A DNA stretch of 64,000 nt from Pedobacter sp. B4-66. Lineage in GTDB: Bacteria > Bacteroidota > Bacteroidia > Sphingobacteriales > Sphingobacteriaceae. A program made the position numbers and the translations under genes. Positions 16,380-26,302 of the stretch are shown here, one piece after another (position 1 is the first letter of the stretch; each line of letters opens with the position of its first letter). The stretch spans positions 558,001 to 622,000 of the forward strand of contig NZ_JAFVME010000001.1 in the NCBI RefSeq assembly GCF_018492665.1, in the 5' to 3' direction. A model generated the notes under the pieces. It saw nothing but the letters and a program-made list of their open reading frames with translations. It ran no database searches and was not told the DNA's origin.

Positions 16380-18421
16380 GATCTTTCTATGTTTTTTATG
16401 TTATTAAAGAATTTAATAAGTAGTATTTCGCCGGCTAAAAAAACAATAGCTAAAATTAGGCAAAGTTTCCATAATTCGCTGCTGCTATTTTTAGTCTCGA
16501 TATTCAATGATTGTGCGTCTTTTTTAGAATTAAATACTGCCACCTTTTGTTTACCAAACAAGCTGCCAAGCTCGTTTTCTGTAGCGTAATGCATATCAGA
16601 TTCTGTACGGTTATCGTTAAATGCGACAACAGCTAAAACAGAATCTGCTTTTTTCAATTCATAAAAGCCTGATTTCTTTACCTGATCAGCTACATATAGC
16701 AAAGTTTTCCCTGGTGTTTGTCGTACCTCCGGGATAACCTCAAAATCATCAGATACCAGTTTTAAAGACTGATTGGCCAAAAGGCTAATTTTTTCGCTTT
16801 CTATTAGGTTGTTCAAACCTATAGTATAATACAATGGCTGCTCTTTTGCACTTCCAAACGCAACTTTATACATTAATGGTACAAATACAGGATGCTTAGG
16901 CAGATTATTGTCCTTAATATCTAATGAGCTGGCCGAAAGATATATTTTCCCTGCACCCACTGTATACTTTGCAAACAGTAGCTTATTTAAAGGTAACTGT
17001 AAAATATTCTCTTTTGCACTCGTATTCTGTTCTGCATAGCTGAAATACCTGTTTACCAATGGAAGATCCATGTTTTGAGGAATCTGATCAAATACATCCT
17101 TAAAAACGGAGTTCTTTAAATCCATACTGCTTGCAACAGGTACTCCGGAATTTAATTGTTGAACTCCTGGCAACGACAAGCCGGTTAAAAACGAAGTATA
17201 AACAGCCACATTTGCATCAAGGTCTGGAAACACGACCACCGACCCACCGTTTTGCACATATCCTTTTAACTGTTGAGCCAAACCTGACGAAGGTTCCTTT
17301 AGTCCACTTAAAATGATTAAACTGTAATCAGAAAAGCTGGAATACTTAATATTGGATTCCGACATTTCTGTTAGCTTAAAATAACTATCAGAGGCAAAGA
17401 GTGCTTTAATAAATTTATCAGAAGGATTACCTGCAATATTTAGCACCTTCAGTTCATTACTTACTTTAAAGCTAAAATTCAGGTCATCATCAAACGTTAA
17501 AGGAAAATCCTTAATATTGATAACGCCCTTTTGCCAGCCATTTTGCAATCCACTAAATGATAATGTATCCTTAACAGATTTTCCGGCTTCAACATTTACA
17601 CTACTAATGGCCTTTTGCTGTTTGTTTATGGTTAGCTTTAAAGATACGCCTGAGGCATCCTCTTCACCGTAATTTCTTAATTGAACAACAACCTTCTCGG
17701 CTTGCCCTGGTTGGTGTACCGGAGAAAGGCTCCAAACACTATCAACAGAGATATTTGGCAGGCTGTTGGCATTTAACTTAATAAAAGTATAATTGATGTC
17801 CTTGTTAGCTTGCAAAGGTTTATTGCCAGCAAAGGTGGTTTGAAAATCAGAAAGCAGATAGCAGATTTCGTTTCTATTGGCAGCAAAACTTGCCTGTTGG
17901 CGGTTAAGTATTTGTTGCAGGGTTTTATTTGCGGCAGATATCTTTATTTCATCCAGTAGCTGAATAAACTCATCCTTATTAACCAAACGCTGATGTTTAC
18001 CTTCAAAATCGTTAGTGACCAATTGAAATTGATCATTGATATCGTATGACCTGGCAATTTCCTTTGCCTTCCGTTTAGCCTCATCCAATAAACTCCCCTC
18101 CTTGTTTACCGTTTCCATACTATACGAATTGTCAATATAAATACTGATCACATTTCGTTGCCCCGGATTGTGTTTATTACCTGATGGGATAAATGGTCGG
18201 GCAAATGCCAATACCAGAAATGCGATAGCCAATACACGGCACAAAAGCACAAGTAGATTCTTAAGCTTTTCTCTAGAAGAATTTTGCTCTTTAGCCTCCT
18301 TTAAGAACTGTACATTACTAAAATATACTTTCTTAAATTTTCTGAAATTAAATAAGTGAATTACAATAGGTATGGCTATTGCCAGCAGAGCGAAAAGAAA
18401 ACCTGGGTATAGGAAATTCAT
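16376..18421 (-). CDS. BatA-domain / von Willebrand A-like membrane protein
   Basis: A 681-residue protein. The N-terminal BatA segment (MNFLYPGFLFALLAIAIPIVI) is a membrane helix followed by HLFNFRKFKKVYFSNVQFL. A second helix lies near 57-75, then a VWA-like domain with the MIDAS motif DNSYS (about 102-106). A long periplasmic region with a CARDB/Ig-like stretch (QLRNYGEEDASGVSLKLTIN) and a glutamine-amidotransferase-like fold near 330-400 follows, ending in a C-terminal helix (about 652-673). Related Bat proteins are linked to oxidative-stress and MoxR chaperone systems, but no MoxR is here. It overlaps the dihydroorotase homologue by 4 bases. Confidence 0.82.
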   Translation of the reverse strand: MNFLYPGFLFALLAIAIPIVIHLFNFRKFKKVYFSNVQFLKEAKEQNSSREKLKNLLVLLCRVLAIAFLVLAFARPFIPSGNKHNPGQRNVISIYIDNSYSMETVNKEGSLLDEAKRKAKEIARSYDINDQFQLVTNDFEGKHQRLVNKDEFIQLLDEIKISAANKTLQQILNRQQASFAANRNEICYLLSDFQTTFAGNKPLQANKDINYTFIKLNANSLPNISVDSVWSLSPVHQPGQAEKVVVQLRNYGEEDASGVSLKLTINKQQKAISSVNVEAGKSVKDTLSFSGLQNGWQKGVINIKDFPLTFDDDLNFSFKVSNELKVLNIAGNPSDKFIKALFASDSYFKLTEMSESNIKYSSFSDYSLIILSGLKEPSSGLAQQLKGYVQNGGSVVVFPDLDANVAVYTSFLTGLSLPGVQQLNSGVPVASSMDLKNSVFKDVFDQIPQNMDLPLVNRYFSYAEQNTSAKENILQLPLNKLLFAKYTVGAGKIYLSASSLDIKDNNLPKHPVFVPLMYKVAFGSAKEQPLYYTIGLNNLIESEKISLLANQSLKLVSDDFEVIPEVRQTPGKTLLYVADQVKKSGFYELKKADSVLAVVAFNDNRTESDMHYATENELGSLFGKQKVAVFNSKKDAQSLNIETKNSSSELWKLCLILAIVFLAGEILLIKFFNNIKNIERS

Positions 18422-18442
18422 TAAAAACCAAAGGTAAAACTT

Positions 18443-20020
18443 TTACATGAATTTTTTCATAGCATCCCATAAAGTTTCGTCTAAACTATAAACATCTGGT
18501 CGGAATTGAAGGGTGCCATTTTGCGACCAGGCGGTTATGTAATTGATGATCAAGGGAACAGGCTTTTTAACACCAAACCACTTAGGTCTTAATTTAAAAA
18601 TATTTACTGTATCAGTCTTTTTAGCCATTTTTTTCCTAAACACCTCCATTTTAGTGGTATCTATTGGTGGCAGATTAACTTCCATCCTTAACTGATCATA
18701 TTCGTACTTATCTTTAACCAGAGTTTCGGCAAATTGTAACGGATTTTCTACACGAACACAACCGTGGCTAATGGCACGGTTAGTTTTAGCAAATGCACTT
18801 TTATTATTGGTATCGTGCAAATAAATACTCGATCCATTATCAAATATAAATTTAAACTTACCTAAAGCATTTCGCTCTCCCGAACCTTGCTTAAATTGAA
18901 AAGGCAAACTTTCTCGCGAATACCTGCTCCATTGTATGGTATCAGGATCCCTTACCTCCTTACCCTTGTAATAAACTTTAATGTTACTGTTCGAAAGGTA
19001 ATACGGGTCTCTAACTGCCTGCCAGTAAATCTCACTTTGAGCTATGCTGGCAGGAATATTCCACACCGGATTTACCTGTATAGAGTTAAGTTTACTATAC
19101 AACAATGGTGTTTCATGATTTTTCGGCTTGTCATCCAAATTTCCTGATTTCAGGTATTGCTTAATCTTATCAGCATACCCTTCTTCACGCTTACCTCCCA
19201 CACAGACCTTCATTTGCGTAAGTGTATCCTGATTCTTAAACCAGGTAAGTGAAAAATCAGGAATGTTTACTTGCACATACTCATCACCAAGCTCTGGCAG
19301 CTTCCAACGCAAACGTTCCATATTTACCATAATGGTTTTTACCATATAGCTTTTACTACCGGAATCTGCTTTGTATTTTGAAAGTTTATTTTGGAATACC
19401 TTATAATCCGGAGAAGAGGGTTGAATACTGGCTAGTAATTTCTGAATGTCCTTTGTTTGAATAACAGCAGTTACACTTAAACTATCAGGTCTTTTTACAG
19501 GTACATAATATCTGCTAAATAATTTCCTTGGATTGACAACACCGTAATAAACAAAGTTATTGTATTTGATGAGGCCTTCCGCAGCATTAAGCTCAAGATC
19601 GGCAATGATAGGATATACTTCTTCAATAGACTTAAATTTATTGGTGTGCAAGGTTGCCAATAGCGACTCTATTTGTTTATTTCTAAACAACGATGGGCTG
19701 AACCCATGCTCCTCACTCCTATCTATGTACTCTTTAAGACTATCCAATCCCCCATTCACAAAGAATTTAGTAACCAGTTCCGGCTTAAATTCATTTGAAT
19801 AATAATAATTCTTTAATGTATTCGGGTTAGAAAACTTAGGGCTTAAGGAATCAAAGTGTTTCTTAAAAACAACATTATAAACAGCAGTATCGAATTTTTT
19901 GTACAGCTTATTTTTAAAGTGATCGGATAACACGCTACCAACTTCAGGTACGTCTTTAAACCAATTACACGATGCAAGCATCATTATTAAGAGAACAGCA
20001 AGTAGTAGAGTTTTTTTCAA
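18443..20020 (-). CDS. L,D-transpeptidase (YcbB/LdtD-like) lipoprotein
   Basis: A 525-residue envelope enzyme with a lipoprotein signal (LLLAVLLIMMLASC; lipobox LASC). The C-terminal YkuD catalytic domain has SHGCVR at 418-423 with the catalytic Cys at 421 and an upstream conserved His (IYLHDTNNKSAF). A large N-terminal region of about 300 residues (PIIADLELNAAEGLIKYNNF) resembles the scaffold domain of the YcbB group. These enzymes form 3-3 peptidoglycan crosslinks or attach proteins to the wall. It is 21 bases upstream of the BatA gene, so probably co-transcribed. Confidence 0.9.
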   Translation of the reverse strand: MKKTLLLAVLLIMMLASCNWFKDVPEVGSVLSDHFKNKLYKKFDTAVYNVVFKKHFDSLSPKFSNPNTLKNYYYSNEFKPELVTKFFVNGGLDSLKEYIDRSEEHGFSPSLFRNKQIESLLATLHTNKFKSIEEVYPIIADLELNAAEGLIKYNNFVYYGVVNPRKLFSRYYVPVKRPDSLSVTAVIQTKDIQKLLASIQPSSPDYKVFQNKLSKYKADSGSKSYMVKTIMVNMERLRWKLPELGDEYVQVNIPDFSLTWFKNQDTLTQMKVCVGGKREEGYADKIKQYLKSGNLDDKPKNHETPLLYSKLNSIQVNPVWNIPASIAQSEIYWQAVRDPYYLSNSNIKVYYKGKEVRDPDTIQWSRYSRESLPFQFKQGSGERNALGKFKFIFDNGSSIYLHDTNNKSAFAKTNRAISHGCVRVENPLQFAETLVKDKYEYDQLRMEVNLPPIDTTKMEVFRKKMAKKTDTVNIFKLRPKWFGVKKPVPLIINYITAWSQNGTLQFRPDVYSLDETLWDAMKKFM

Positions 20021-20112
20021 AGCAAGTAAGTTAGCGGCAAATTTAGGCTTTTTTTGTACTTAATACTTACCTAAACAAATTAAGTGCCACTTAACTGACA
20101 ACCTCTTACTCC

Positions 20113-22734
20113 TTACCCTCCAAACTTCCTTACTTTAAATATAAATGAAAGCATAAAATACCTTCCAAGTCTGTTCACTTGTCTATCGACAATTATGTTA
20201 TCAAAAACGTCTCTCGAAATACCCGAGTTTTCATTAAACAAATCAAAACCATCCAATCTAAGAGTACCCATATCCTTTTTAAGAAACTTATATTCCATAA
20301 ACAGGCGCAGGATTGTGGGGTTTCTTACAAAAGAATTATCAAAGCCCGAATTAATCTGTTTGCTAAAATCGTAACCTACAGTTAGGTCTTTTAAAAAGTA
20401 GTTACGCCCCTCTAATCCGTATTGAAAACGATTAGTTTGACGATCTACAAATGCCGACTGTGAATAGGTAGTTTTGTTTTGCGAATAAGATGCTTCAAGT
20501 CTTAGGTTAATTATATTTTCAAGATCAACTCTAAACCCAAGCTCCTGTCTCCATTCCACATTTTTAGCCACATTCTTATTGTCATCAATAAAAGCCACAT
20601 TATTCCTTAATGCCCCCCAGCCAGAATACTCTATGGTAAACTTGCGCTCAAGAATAGGCTTTGAATAATTATAATCTGCATTCAAATTATAAAACCCGTC
20701 AGTATTGGTATAACTGGTTACCTGATTTACAGTATTGGGAATAAGCACCTTTGTAGTTACAATTTTATCCCCCGTTTGGTTATACGAAATACCGGCCGAC
20801 AACATGTGTCCCCTGTTCCAATCCGACTGCTTATACCTTGCATTTACACTATTAACAAACTCGGGTTTCAAATTAGGATTACCTATAATCACGTTTTGAA
20901 GATTTGAGTTATCGGCAATTGGCTGCAATTGGAAAAACCCGGGTTGGTTGTTACGCCCCCAGTAATTAAACTCGAATGATTCCTGATTCGAAAACTTATA
21001 CACCATCCTTGCCGAAGGAATAAGGTTAAACGTTTTTTGCATAGTGCTAACGTCTTTACTTAAATTTTGACCCCTCAAAACAGCAGGTTGACCGTTTACT
21101 CCTAAAGTATAATTTAGCTTATCTCCAATATAGCGATAGTTTACCCCTACCTTATTGGTAATAAACTGATAATCGTAACTATTACTTAAATCAGGATTAA
21201 ACACTTCCTCACCTGAAACTACATCACGTGTATCCCTAACATTCGAAGTAGCAGACCTGCTAAAATTGTAGTTCAATTCAATAAATGTTTTATTCCATAA
21301 GGGCTCCATGTAAGAAAACCCGGAATAAAGACCAAGGTTATTATTATTCTGATTGTTTAATTGATTTTGCAATCTGGTTGAATCAACTCCACCTTCACTG
21401 ATCAGATAATCATTAGATACATTGTTGAAATTATCACCATTCGAATAATTTCCACCACCCCAATAGCTAAAGTTCCTTCCCTTTTTTGCGAACTTATGAT
21501 TATAAAACAAGTTCACTTTTAAGAATAAGTTCGAGGAAGTATTACTATTATTACTGTTCCTGTTGGTAACAAGATCGTTCTGTGTAATAGCAGAAAACCC
21601 TGTATTACTCCCTGTATTTGTATTGTAAGAAATCTGTGGGGTTGCCTTAAAGAAATTCATGGTATCAGGCTTATACTCTACATTACCATTAAAATCGTGA
21701 TTAAACCTATTGTTTAAATTATCGTTTCTCGAATTTTCTAAACGCGTGTAATTGTCCAGGAAGTTCTGAGTATGCGCTGTACTGGATGTATTATTTTTGG
21801 AGTTATCAAAATTATAACTCGCATTAGCCGAAAGCTTAGGGCTCCACTCGTTTCTATAATTCAATCCCGCAGCATTTCTAGTCGTAATACCATCACCACC
21901 GCCTCTTTGGTTGGCATTGTTTACCGTACCATCAAAAGAAAGTTGGCGCTCTCCCTTCATGCTGTTCCCTCTGAAACTACTATTGTATCTATCCAAGTTA
22001 CCTAAACCTCCCTGAGCGCGGGCAAAGTAGCCTTTTTTCTTATCCTCCTGTATGGTTAGGTTAAGCACCTTTTCCGGTTCACCTGTTTTTATCCCTGTTA
22101 ATTTTGCCTGATCACCATAGTCATCAATAAACTGAAGATTTTTAATGATATCGGCCGGTAAGTTTTTGATAGCTGTAGCTACATCTGTTCCAAAGAAATC
22201 TTTTCCATTCACCTTAATTTTGGTTACAGGTGTTCCCTGATTGGTTACATTACCATCCTTATCTACCTTTATTCCCGGTAGCTTTTTCAGTATCTCATCT
22301 GCCGCATCACCTTCCCTAACCGGAAAAGAAGCAGCATTAAAGCTTACAGTATCTTCTGAGATTTTTACGGGAGGCACGCCCGAAATAACTACTGCATCCA
22401 GCGTATTAGAAGTTGGCTTTAACTTAATATTAGAAATATCAAGACTATTGCCCTGTGTAATGATGTATTGTTTGGTAAAAGTATCAAAACCAATAAAAGC
22501 TGCTGTCAGCGTAAATTGTTTTGCTTTAACTTTCGTGAAGATAAAGCTTCCGTCGGTATTAGCAGAAATACCCAAACTATCTTTAACCCAGTTAATTCTA
22601 ACAACGGCACCGGGCAATGGTAATCCTGCGGTATCTAATACGCTTCCCTTGACTGTGTAATTTTGCGCTTTGGCGTTTAAAAACGCGCCTGCAAGCATTA
22701 CAAATGCAAGAATTGATTTAATAAAATGGTTCAT
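20113..22734 (-). CDS. TonB-dependent receptor-like outer membrane beta-barrel protein
   Basis: An 873-residue protein: signal peptide (FIKSILAFVMLAGAFLNAKAQ), a carboxypeptidase-like regulatory domain (TVKGSVLDTAGLPLPGAVV...DGSFIFT, about 26-110), a plug-like segment (EGDAADEILKKLPGIKVDKDG, KVNGKDFFG), and an Asn-rich outer membrane barrel ending in aromatic FIFKVRKFGG. It resembles the outer-membrane barrel family 3 proteins of Bacteroidetes rather than classical SusC. Substrate unknown. It is flanked by gaps of 92 and 242 bases and appears to be a single-gene unit. Confidence 0.85.
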   Translation of the reverse strand: MNHFIKSILAFVMLAGAFLNAKAQNYTVKGSVLDTAGLPLPGAVVRINWVKDSLGISANTDGSFIFTKVKAKQFTLTAAFIGFDTFTKQYIITQGNSLDISNIKLKPTSNTLDAVVISGVPPVKISEDTVSFNAASFPVREGDAADEILKKLPGIKVDKDGNVTNQGTPVTKIKVNGKDFFGTDVATAIKNLPADIIKNLQFIDDYGDQAKLTGIKTGEPEKVLNLTIQEDKKKGYFARAQGGLGNLDRYNSSFRGNSMKGERQLSFDGTVNNANQRGGGDGITTRNAAGLNYRNEWSPKLSANASYNFDNSKNNTSSTAHTQNFLDNYTRLENSRNDNLNNRFNHDFNGNVEYKPDTMNFFKATPQISYNTNTGSNTGFSAITQNDLVTNRNSNNSNTSSNLFLKVNLFYNHKFAKKGRNFSYWGGGNYSNGDNFNNVSNDYLISEGGVDSTRLQNQLNNQNNNNLGLYSGFSYMEPLWNKTFIELNYNFSRSATSNVRDTRDVVSGEEVFNPDLSNSYDYQFITNKVGVNYRYIGDKLNYTLGVNGQPAVLRGQNLSKDVSTMQKTFNLIPSARMVYKFSNQESFEFNYWGRNNQPGFFQLQPIADNSNLQNVIIGNPNLKPEFVNSVNARYKQSDWNRGHMLSAGISYNQTGDKIVTTKVLIPNTVNQVTSYTNTDGFYNLNADYNYSKPILERKFTIEYSGWGALRNNVAFIDDNKNVAKNVEWRQELGFRVDLENIINLRLEASYSQNKTTYSQSAFVDRQTNRFQYGLEGRNYFLKDLTVGYDFSKQINSGFDNSFVRNPTILRLFMEYKFLKKDMGTLRLDGFDLFNENSGISRDVFDNIIVDRQVNRLGRYFMLSFIFKVRKFGG

Positions 22735-22868
22735 TTGGTTATTTGTGTTCCATAAAGGTACATTAAGCTATACTAAAGCGTTTTAATAGTAATTAATATG
22801 TTACAAGAAGACACACTTGAAATGATTTCTGTTAAAGTTCATCCGTCGTGAGAAACCATGATCGGGAA

Positions 22869-22910
22869 GAGGCTTATCAAACAGGACGATTGTACTTTTT
22901 GAACAGCCTC
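22869..22910. repeat. Imperfect inverted repeat, REP-like
   Basis: GAGGCTTATCAAA (22869-22881) pairs with TTTGAACAGCCTC (22898-22910), 11 of 13 positions complementary, within the 242-base gap between the barrel gene and the STN protein gene. The stretch just before it (CCGTCGTGAGAAACCATGATCGG) looks like degraded repeat. It could be a decayed terminator or mobile REP remnant; no U tract is present. Confidence 0.35.
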
Positions 22911-22976
22911 ACCGATCTTTTACGCTTGAGAGTCGCTGGATATCATTATACTAGTTTTTTTTATCAACATTTATAT

Positions 22977-24464
22977 TTAATCTTCTTTTTTAGGCAGAAC
23001 GTAATCCATTGGCACCATGTCAGCAACTTTTTCATATCCCCAAAACCCTTCATACAGCAATGAACCAGGGTCATAAATACCCCCATTCTCATAAAAATTG
23101 ATGGATGGTTTTAATTGATAAACCAAAGAGATCTGATATCTGGAGTATTCCGATGGTCGGCTAATTTTTAAGCCGGAATAGTCGGCGTACCTTCTTGTTT
23201 CCTTTTCATTTTTATAGATGATATACAAAGCATCTTTAAAATTCAAGCTTTTTAAGCTACTTAACTTTTGCTTAACCAGAGTATCAACTAGTACTTCGCC
23301 CCTATTCAGAACCTCTACCGTATCCGATTGATTTTTCATAACAGACCAATGGCTTAATGAATCCTTTCTGGTTCTAAAATTGATTTCCTTACCTTTGACA
23401 TTCGAAAAAAACCTAATCTTTTCATCAATAACTGTATCAGCATATTTCTCTTTATTTCGGGCCTTCACAAGCTTATTTATAACAAAGCCATCCTCATCAA
23501 TAGAATTACTATACAGAGCCCTAAAAAAATGCTGTGGAGACCCAAGGTATGCTACCTTTCTTTTTTCTAGATACCCTCTTGTTTTTGATTTGCTTGCTTT
23601 AATTTCTTCAAAGTAAGGATAGCCGTAAAACAAAACAACATTTGTTTCTTCATCCTCCTGAAAGTACTTAAGCAGATACTTTATCCTATAACCAAGTGCT
23701 TTATTTTCTACCACAAGAAACTCGTCCGCCGCTGCTTTCAGTATATGTTTTTCATCATCGTAATCAAATTGAATTACTTCAGGGTTAATGATTTCACATT
23801 TTTCAGAATTTGGTGATGTTCCAATAAAACTTTCTGTAAATGTTTTAAGTCGCTGTTCCCTATTCGGATCCACTGTAATCACAACCTCCTTTAATTGTTT
23901 AACATTTTCCTGAAGTATAATTTCTATATCGGCCGATTTACTAATGATGGTTACATTTTGATTGGCAGGCAAGTAACCGATCATCTGAACAAGAACATTG
24001 TAATTCCCCTCCTTTAAATTCCGGATAACAAATTTACCCTCGTTATCTGCTACGGTTCCCGTCTGATATCCACTGAGCAGAATACCTGCTCCAGGCAATG
24101 TTTCACCATTTTTATCTTTAACCACCCCCGAAATGGCATACAAACTCTGCGGCGGAAGAACCTCATTCTTATCTTTAGCAGTGATCATTACAATTTTATT
24201 TTCAATGATGTAGGTGATTGGAAGCCCATCAAAAACAGTACTCAATATTAAATCAATACCTGCATTTTTAACCGTTACACTTACCGGCTTTAAATCTTGA
24301 AGCAGGGAGTTGTCATAAAGAAAATCGTAATTGCACTGTTTTCTTATTTCCTTAAAAACAGAAGACAATTCGGTATCCTTCAGCGACAAGGTAATACCCT
24401 GTGCATTCGCGCAAAATCCCGAAGACAGAAACATGACCAAGAAAAATGCAAACATCAATCTCAT
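22977..24464 (-). CDS. STN and carboxypeptidase-like regulatory domain protein without a barrel
   Basis: A 495-residue protein: signal peptide (LMFAFFLVMFLSSGFCANAQ), an STN secretin/TonB signalling domain (about 22-95, ITLSLKDTELSSVFKEIRKQ), and a carboxypeptidase-like regulatory beta-sandwich (YAISGVVKDKNGETLPGAGI...DNEGKF, about 105-190). The last 300 residues (from about FIGTSPNSEKCEIINPEVI) are a soluble region that I do not recognise; it does not look like a porin barrel. Its ATG directly abuts the FecR stop with zero spacing. In Bacteroidetes this slot after sigma/FecR is normally a SusC-like transducer, so this is a barrel-less variant. Confidence 0.78.
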   Translation of the reverse strand: MRLMFAFFLVMFLSSGFCANAQGITLSLKDTELSSVFKEIRKQCNYDFLYDNSLLQDLKPVSVTVKNAGIDLILSTVFDGLPITYIIENKIVMITAKDKNEVLPPQSLYAISGVVKDKNGETLPGAGILLSGYQTGTVADNEGKFVIRNLKEGNYNVLVQMIGYLPANQNVTIISKSADIEIILQENVKQLKEVVITVDPNREQRLKTFTESFIGTSPNSEKCEIINPEVIQFDYDDEKHILKAAADEFLVVENKALGYRIKYLLKYFQEDEETNVVLFYGYPYFEEIKASKSKTRGYLEKRKVAYLGSPQHFFRALYSNSIDEDGFVINKLVKARNKEKYADTVIDEKIRFFSNVKGKEINFRTRKDSLSHWSVMKNQSDTVEVLNRGEVLVDTLVKQKLSSLKSLNFKDALYIIYKNEKETRRYADYSGLKISRPSEYSRYQISLVYQLKPSINFYENGGIYDPGSLLYEGFWGYEKVADMVPMDYVLPKKED

Positions 24465-25619
24465 CTATTTTATAACTATAACCCTGTTCCCGTCTACTTT
24501 AAATTTAACTTTCCCTGTTACTTCGAGCGCTTTTAATACCGCCGAAATATTTTTTGAGCGCGATACAGTACCGCTTAAATGAAGATCTTCATGGTTTCCA
24601 TTGTCAATAATTTCAACATTATACCATCGGGCAACCTGACGAAGGATACTTCCGAAATCTTCATTATCAAATATAAAATCTCCGTTTTTCCAGGCCACAG
24701 CTTCCTGGGTATTTACGTTTTGAACACTAAGCGCATTGTTTGTCACCACCGATTCCTGTCCCGGGTGCAAAATCTTTTGTTCTTTTTTATCTGATACTTT
24801 AACCGATCCTTCTAACAAGGTAGTCTTGGTTGTATTTTCATCACTATACGAATTCACATTAAAATGAGTACCCAGTACTTCAACCTCCTGTTTATCCGTT
24901 TTCACAATAAATGGATGAGCCTTATCTTTTGCAACTTCAAAATAAGCCTCTCCGCTAAGCTCAACCTTACGTTGCTTTAACGAAGCAAAAGTTGCAGAAA
25001 AGGTAAATGATGAAGCTGCGTTTAACCAGATCTTTGATCCATCGGATAATTCAACCTGATATTGCTGTCCCCTTGCCGTGGTTATTGTATTTAATCCTGA
25101 GTTTTCAGAAAAAGACTCACTAGTACTTGCAGTTGAAGATTTGGCTTTGTAAACTAATTTCCCATCTGCAGTTTTAAAAATTGAAACATCTGCTTGTTCG
25201 GCAATTAGACCAGTTGGTGCATCTGCAAGACTAATCTTTTTCCCATTAGCCAACGTTAAAGTTGCAGTATTTTGAGCAGGTGCTGCATCATGAATTTTGT
25301 TTACAACCACATCATTTTTGAGTATCTCGGTATTTTGCAGATTGTAATAAAACAAACCGACACCTAGAATCATCAACAGACAAGCGGCAGCAACTGCCGG
25401 ATACCATAAGCGCTTCACTTTTGCAGGAGTACGTCCATCCATCAGCGAATTATAAATTATTTCTGTTTCCTGATTAAGTTCATCTTCAGAAAGCGCAGGA
25501 ATATCATCTTTAGAAAAATAGTGCAGCCAATATTTGGCTGTGTACTCTTCTTCAGAGGTGGCAGTACCCGCACTCACTTTATTTAAAATTTCTTTAATAT
25601 CTTTCTTTTCCATTGCCAT
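24465..25619 (-). CDS. FecR family anti-sigma factor
   Basis: 384 residues. A cytoplasmic N-terminal anti-sigma region (about 1-75) is followed by one membrane helix (WYPAVAAACLLMILGVGLFYY, about 87-107). The periplasmic FecR domain includes ITTARGQQYQVELSDGSKIWLN (about 180-200), GEAYFEVAKDKAHPF and EVLGTHFNVNSY. The C-terminal DUF4974/STN-like domain is FGSILRQVARWYNVEI (from about 315). FecR proteins hold the partner ECF sigma and respond to a surface receptor signal, often after cleavage by RseP. The sigma gene is 104 bases upstream and the STN protein is fused end to start downstream. Confidence 0.93.
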   Translation of the reverse strand: MAMEKKDIKEILNKVSAGTATSEEEYTAKYWLHYFSKDDIPALSEDELNQETEIIYNSLMDGRTPAKVKRLWYPAVAAACLLMILGVGLFYYNLQNTEILKNDVVVNKIHDAAPAQNTATLTLANGKKISLADAPTGLIAEQADVSIFKTADGKLVYKAKSSTASTSESFSENSGLNTITTARGQQYQVELSDGSKIWLNAASSFTFSATFASLKQRKVELSGEAYFEVAKDKAHPFIVKTDKQEVEVLGTHFNVNSYSDENTTKTTLLEGSVKVSDKKEQKILHPGQESVVTNNALSVQNVNTQEAVAWKNGDFIFDNEDFGSILRQVARWYNVEIIDNGNHEDLHLSGTVSRSKNISAVLKALEVTGKVKFKVDGNRVIVIK

Positions 25620-25723
25620 ATTAGGATTTCCTGTTAATTAGAATTTAGGATTCCGCTTATTGTAGATATAGACAACTCAGGAATACCAAATGGGGACAGC
25701 ATATAAAAATATTTTTTTTCGGA

Positions 25724-26302
25724 TTAGGAGTTCACTATAAAAATGAGATAAACAACAAATCCAAGTTTTAGCTTTAAGTGCTTCATTGCCCTTTTAAGCT
25801 GGGTATTTACAGTAGATTCAGCAACGCCTAAATGTTCAGAAATATCTTTGGCCGACATGTATTGTTTACTTCTTAGTTCATAAACTTTTCGCATTCCCGG
25901 CGGCATCGCCGATATTTCCTTCTCAATCATTGCAGCAATATCTTTTTCTCTGATCAAGAAATCCGTTCCATCACTATCCACATCTATGTAGTGATTCCCT
26001 TCATCCGCATACCTTCGTAAAACCTCACTATGCTTAAAAACATTAAAGATTTTATTTAGAACAGATTTGTAGAGATAACCGGATAAAGTAGTTTTTAAAT
26101 CAAGAGTTTCGCGGTTGTTTAGCATCCAGGCAAAAACATCTTGCACTATATCTCTCGATTCTTCTTTATTTCCTAATTTATGGTATGCGTAGAGGTAAAG
26201 CGGTTTATCGTATCTAATGTAGATTTCTTTAAACGCAGCATCATCCCCTAGCTTAAAAAGCCGGATTAATTCATGTTCGTTATATTTGGTATAGTCTAAC
26301 AT
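25724..26302 (-). CDS. ECF RNA polymerase sigma-70 factor (Bacteroides expansion family)
   Basis: About 192 residues from ATG 26302 (MLDYTKYNEHELIRLFKLGD). An upstream TTG at 26344 in frame is less likely. Sigma region 2 covers about 20-90 (AFKEIYIRYDKPLYLYAYHKLGNKEESRDIVQDVF) and region 4 covers about 125-180 (MPPGMRKVYELRSKQYMSAKDISEHLGVAESTVNTQLKRAMKHLK), with a helix-turn-helix. It directs polymerase to the genes controlled by the adjacent FecR. The short hydrophobic tail LGFVVYLIFIVNS is common in this family. Confidence 0.92.
   Translation of the reverse strand: MLDYTKYNEHELIRLFKLGDDAAFKEIYIRYDKPLYLYAYHKLGNKEESRDIVQDVFAWMLNNRETLDLKTTLSGYLYKSVLNKIFNVFKHSEVLRRYADEGNHYIDVDSDGTDFLIREKDIAAMIEKEISAMPPGMRKVYELRSKQYMSAKDISEHLGVAESTVNTQLKRAMKHLKLKLGFVVYLIFIVNS

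Noticed and set aside
22241..22660. 139-residue ORF antisense to the barrel gene
   Set aside because: Shadow frame; coding potential lies on the minus strand.
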